Part shown: piece by piece, positions 61,382-64,000 of the stretch
Numbering within the stretch: position 1 is the stretch's first letter
Layout of the letters: every line of letters begins with the position of its first letter
Source: Bacillota bacterium
GTDB taxonomy: Bacteria > Bacillota_I > Bacilli_A > RFN20 > CAG-288
Assembly (NCBI GenBank): GCA_023459795.1
Contig: JAEWSP010000028.1
Coordinates: 1-64,000 of the forward strand
Length of the DNA: 64,000 nt
Direction: 5' to 3'
Translations under genes and position numbers: made by a program
The notes under the pieces: generated by a model
What the model was told of the DNA's origin: nothing
Seen by the model: the letters and a program-made list of their open reading frames with translations, nothing else
Database searches by the model: none

Positions 61382-62272
61382 ATGAGGGTGAACTCTGTAA
61401 TCTTGAAGATGGCGCTTTGTCAGCCCCATTTTCTCCATGGCTGTTTCCGTAAGGAAGAACCCAATGTCCTGCTGGACCGGAAATACGGCCTTTCTTTCCC
61501 GGAAGAGAAGTTCGATTACATGCGGGCAGACGGAAAGAACCGGAAGAACGCCCTGATTATCGATATCCATGGCGGAGGATATATCTCCGGAACGAGGAAA
61601 GGCAACCACGAGTTTGCCCGTTTCTTCCTCTCCCAGGGATATGATGTCTTCCTGCCGGATTATCCGATGGTGAATAGCCGGAAGAGAATCTCGATCGAAC
61701 AGCAGGTACAGGCACTTCTGGAAGCTTTAGGATATATCAGCGCCAACATTGAGGAATTAGGACTTCTCGGAGAGAGGATCTACCTCTGCGGCGACAGTGC
61801 TGGAGGGCAGTATGCCCTTCTTCTTGCAGAGCTGTTGCAGAGTGCCGAAATGCAGAAGAGCTTCCGGGCTCCTAGGATCCGTCTGGATATCCACGGAGTG
61901 TTGCTCAACTGCCCGGTTTACGACTTCGAGGAAGTAGCCAGTTTCCCAGGCTTGTCCAAAGCCTCGAAGAAACTCCTCTTCGGTGCTGATTTCCAGGACG
62001 AGAACAGGAACAGGAGGCTTTCTCCCCGGTCTTATATCGATGTGAACCGGATTCCGATCTTCTGCTCTTCCAGCTCCAAGGATTTCCTGCATAGCCAGTT
62101 CGAGCATCTTCAGACGGATGCCCAGAACTACACCTTCCTCTTCCGGTATGATTTCATCCAGTCCCAGAACTCCAAGGCCGGCCATATCCACAACATCGTC
62201 CACATGAAAACCAAGGAATCCATGGAAGTGAACAAGGAAATGCTCAGCTTCCTGAAAGATACAAGACTATAA
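61382..62272 (+). CDS. Alpha/beta-hydrolase (esterase-like), second copy
   Basis: A 296-residue hydrolase with the same motifs as the one at 56118: HGGG (63-66), nucleophile S139 (GDSAGG), Asp in SSSSKDFLHSQ and His in AGHIHNIVH. Similarity over the rest is modest, so these are distant paralogues. The N-terminus is not a signal peptide. A GAGGAAG ribosome site precedes the ATG. Its stop codon (62270-62272) overlaps the 3' end of the ROK kinase gene on the other strand, with no terminator between them. Confidence 0.82.
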   Translation: MRVNSVILKMALCQPHFLHGCFRKEEPNVLLDRKYGLSFPEEKFDYMRADGKNRKNALIIDIHGGGYISGTRKGNHEFARFFLSQGYDVFLPDYPMVNSRKRISIEQQVQALLEALGYISANIEELGLLGERIYLCGDSAGGQYALLLAELLQSAEMQKSFRAPRIRLDIHGVLLNCPVYDFEEVASFPGLSKASKKLLFGADFQDENRNRRLSPRSYIDVNRIPIFCSSSSKDFLHSQFEHLQTDAQNYTFLFRYDFIQSQNSKAGHIHNIVHMKTKESMEVNKEMLSFLKDTRL

Positions 62273-63220
62273 GACTAGGGAAGCAGCTCCGACGATGCCG
62301 GCGATGTTTCCAAGCTCCGCAATCTTAAGAGGAACCTTAGGTCCTCCTCCAAAACCGTAGTGCTCTTTCTCTAACCGGTCTTCTAACGGCTTCCTAAGGA
62401 CTTCCTTCTGTCCGGAGATTCCGCCTCCCAGGAGGATCACGTCCGGGCGGAAGATGTTGAGGATGTTGATAAGCCCGATCGTAAGGTAGTCGAAATAATT
62501 GGACAGGACACTAACGGCAGTCCTGTCTTTTTCTTTGTAGGCTTCAAAGACGACTTTTCCGGTGAGGTTTTCTTTCTTTCCGTTGCAGAGAGAATAAAGC
62601 AGGGAAGAAGGATTCTTCTGCATCGCTTTTCTGGCATCCTTAAGAAGAGCGGAGGTAGAAGCATAAGCTTCCAGGCATCCTCTTGCTCCGCAGGTGCATT
62701 TCCTTCCTCCGGCCTTGATGATCATATGGCCGAGCTCTGCTCCTTTTCCGTCTTTTCCTTCGTAAAGCTGTCCGTTCAGGACTAACCCTCCTCCGACTCC
62801 GGTTCCAAGGGTTATCAGGACTACATTCTGAACTCCTTTGCCGGCTCCGAAACGTGCTTCCCCTAAAGCGGCGGCATTGGCATCGTTCGTGATCTTTACC
62901 GGAAGGGAGAAGGCTTCTGCAAGAGGGGTAGTAATTGAAAAACCTCTCCATCCCAAGTTATTGGAATAATCGCAGACTCCTTTTCCGGAGTCGATTGCTC
63001 CCGGGCAGCCGATACCGATTCCGGATAAGTCGCTAGCCTTGAGACCGGAATCCTTGAGAAGAGAAGAGATAGCTTCTTCCATCATCCCCGGAATCTTATC
63101 CTGTGGGATCTTGAAGCTGACCGGGAAGGAGGAAGTACGGAGGACTTTTCCTTCTTTGTCTACAACCCCTAGCTTTATGCTCATTCCGCCGATATCGATA
63201 CCGATCGCTAACTTGCCCAT
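62267..63220 (-). CDS. ROK-family sugar kinase (glucokinase-like)
   Basis: Phosphorylates a hexose, most likely glucose, with ATP. The 317-residue product has the ATP phosphate-1 motif (IGIDIGGMSIKLG), catalytic D113 (TNDANAAALGEA), TLGTGVGGGLV, and the ROK zinc site (H165, C175, C177, C182 in CTCGARGCLEAYAS). No HTH domain precedes it, so it is an enzyme rather than a regulator of the NagC type. The frame is open to 63241, but the ATG at 63220, with GCGAGGCGCTCTT before it, gives the normal N-terminus. Glucokinase (GlcK) is the best guess; N-acetylmannosamine kinase is an alternative. Confidence 0.9.
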   Translation of the reverse strand: MGKLAIGIDIGGMSIKLGVVDKEGKVLRTSSFPVSFKIPQDKIPGMMEEAISSLLKDSGLKASDLSGIGIGCPGAIDSGKGVCDYSNNLGWRGFSITTPLAEAFSLPVKITNDANAAALGEARFGAGKGVQNVVLITLGTGVGGGLVLNGQLYEGKDGKGAELGHMIIKAGGRKCTCGARGCLEAYASTSALLKDARKAMQKNPSSLLYSLCNGKKENLTGKVVFEAYKEKDRTAVSVLSNYFDYLTIGLINILNIFRPDVILLGGGISGQKEVLRKPLEDRLEKEHYGFGGGPKVPLKIAELGNIAGIVGAASLVL

Positions 63221-63321
63221 AAGAGCGCCTCGCTTTTCCAAGATTGTAGGAGAAAAGAGAAGGAAAAGCTAGACGGGGAGAAAGAAGGACAGGAAAAGAG
63301 AAAAATCTTCGGTCTTTTTTC

Positions 63322-63356
63322 TTCCACAAAAAATCCGGAATCCAGCGGATTCCGGA
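63322..63356 (-). terminator. Intrinsic terminator of the last lipoprotein
   Basis: TCCGGAATCC (63334-63343) and GGATTCCGGA (63347-63356) form a 10-bp stem with a 3-base loop. On the minus strand it is followed by TTTTTTG. Confidence 0.88.
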
Positions 63357-63372
63357 ATTGCTTTTCTGCTTG

Positions 63373-63936
63373 TTAGTCGTTGCTAGGAAGAGACGGCTTA
63401 TTAGCGACGATGGCGAAAAGCGAGTCATAGAGAGAATTGAGTTCACTGTCTTTAACCGGAGAAGGAACTCCGTAGGTAAGTATTGGATAAGAAAAGAAAG
63501 CACCCGGATTTGCTTTTTCGAGTTCATCATCCATAAGCAGGGCTTCGAACATATCTCCTCCTAAAACCAGGGTACGGCTGAAACCGTTCTTCTCCGAGGA
63601 GAAAGTGATCTTGTAATCTCCAAGGTACTCGTTTCCGACGCATGGTTCCTGCTCTTCGGAATAAGAATTCTTTCTGATGGCATCATCCAACTGGATAAGG
63701 GCTTCTCTGTCCTTCCCGGTAAGGACAACGGGATCAATTGCAATATACCGGCTTGCCTTCTGGTCAGGAGCAAGCCACTTACGGTAATGCAGGGTTACTA
63801 CGCTGTCGGAGAAGTCTTCCGTGCCAAGCTTTTCCTGAAGAGGATGGATAAGGCCTTGACTGGAGGAAGTTCCTGTACTCTTGCAGGAAGTGAGAAGAAG
63901 AGGTAGAAGAACAACGGATAAGAATTTGTGTTTCAT
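63373..63936 (-). CDS. Small lipoprotein of unknown function
   Basis: A 187-residue protein with a signal peptide ending in lipobox LLTSC (Cys about 18) and a short Ser/Thr stretch. The rest is mixed, with a conserved-looking LHYRKWLAPDQKASRYIAI region (about 49-67). It does not match the tandem A-C family. AAAGGAAACAAATAA precedes the ATG; the ribosome site is a little far away. The promoter lies in the last 64 bases of the window or beyond. Confidence 0.72.
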   Translation of the reverse strand: MKHKFLSVVLLPLLLTSCKSTGTSSSQGLIHPLQEKLGTEDFSDSVVTLHYRKWLAPDQKASRYIAIDPVVLTGKDREALIQLDDAIRKNSYSEEQEPCVGNEYLGDYKITFSSEKNGFSRTLVLGGDMFEALLMDDELEKANPGAFFSYPILTYGVPSPVKDSELNSLYDSLFAIVANKPSLPSND

Positions 63937-64000
63937 TTTTTTATTTGTTTCCTTTACTTTGTTATGTAGAAGAAAAAATCCATCTCGGAAGCGGGGACGT

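Noticed and set aside
56118..62272. Two alpha/beta-hydrolases as one duplicated functional unit
   Set aside because: They share motifs but differ in most of the sequence and in gene context, so recent duplication is unlikely and no joint role can be claimed.
1..64000. CRISPR array, insertion sequences, prophage or integrative element
   Set aside because: No regularly spaced repeats, transposase, integrase or phage structural genes were found on either strand. The only mobile-like genes are the toxin-antitoxin pair.

Overview
The window reads as a chromosomal segment of an anaerobic, probably gut-associated, low-complexity member of the Bacillota (class Bacilli, towards the Erysipelotrichales/Mollicutes-like lineages). 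This placement is an inference. It rests on the Bacillota-style gene blocks (jag-yidC-rnpA-rpmH; yaaA-recF-gyrB-gyrA; rpmG-secE-nusG), a YidC that is itself a lipoprotein, GGAGG ribosome sites, a pyruvate:ferredoxin oxidoreductase, and many Ser/Thr-rich lipoproteins. TGA is used as a normal stop, so the code is standard. I see no rRNA, tRNA, CRISPR array, insertion sequence or prophage.

Layout. 0-3 kb (minus): jag, yidC, rnpA, rpmH. 3-6 kb: a hypothetical gene, a six-span membrane protein coupled to a small HTH protein, and a pyridoxal kinase. 6-9 kb (minus): pseudouridine catabolism (psuK-psuG), then nusG, secE, rpmG. 9-11 kb: a DUF5662 protein and a MATE exporter. 11.7-16.7 kb: three tandem paralogous lipoproteins, the third interrupted by one in-frame TAA. 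16.7-25.3 kb (minus): serS, a glycosyltransferase-like gene, gyrA, gyrB, recF, yaaA. 25.5-27.3 kb (minus): membrane protein and lipoprotein genes. 28-31.7 kb: nifJ behind a long leader. 31.8-33.8 kb: zinc-ribbon membrane protein, sirtuin and two unknown small proteins. 33.9-43.3 kb: an unusual operon with an M6-type metalloprotease lipoprotein, two giant (1131 and 1153 residue) modular paralogues and a GyrI-like protein. 43.6-46.4 kb: a large coiled-coil lipoprotein split by a frameshift at a G6 tract. 46.6-49.6 kb (minus): a P-type cation ATPase behind a yybP-ykoY (Mn2+) riboswitch. 49.7-52.4 kb: HAD phosphatase, DnaQ-like exonuclease, RelBE-type toxin-antitoxin pair. 52.5-57.7 kb (minus): fruK with a DeoR regulator, dus, DUF523, an esterase-like hydrolase and an HD hydrolase. 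57.9-64 kb: S41 protease coupled to uvrB, another alpha/beta hydrolase, a ROK sugar kinase and a lipoprotein.

The most interesting region is 33.9-42.8 kb. Both giant proteins appear to be built from four modules of about 245-300 residues, each with a conserved hydrophobic-G-L-P signature. The last module of the first protein carries what looks like a transglutaminase-type Cys-His-Asp triad, while the other modules look degenerate. Neither protein has a signal peptide, and both end in a hydrophobic segment that could be a tail anchor. They follow the secreted metalloprotease gene at 9 nt and 1 nt spacing, so the three proteins are probably made together. I know of no described system with this composition.

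Other points: two surface lipoprotein genes are broken by single lesions (a nonsense codon at 15563 and a G6 frameshift at 44624-44629), which suggests on/off variation or recent decay. The GyrA quinolone-determining region has Leu where an acidic residue is usual. The usual oriC neighbourhood is rearranged and lacks dnaA and dnaN. At least one gene (the HAD phosphatase) appears to be transcribed without a leader.
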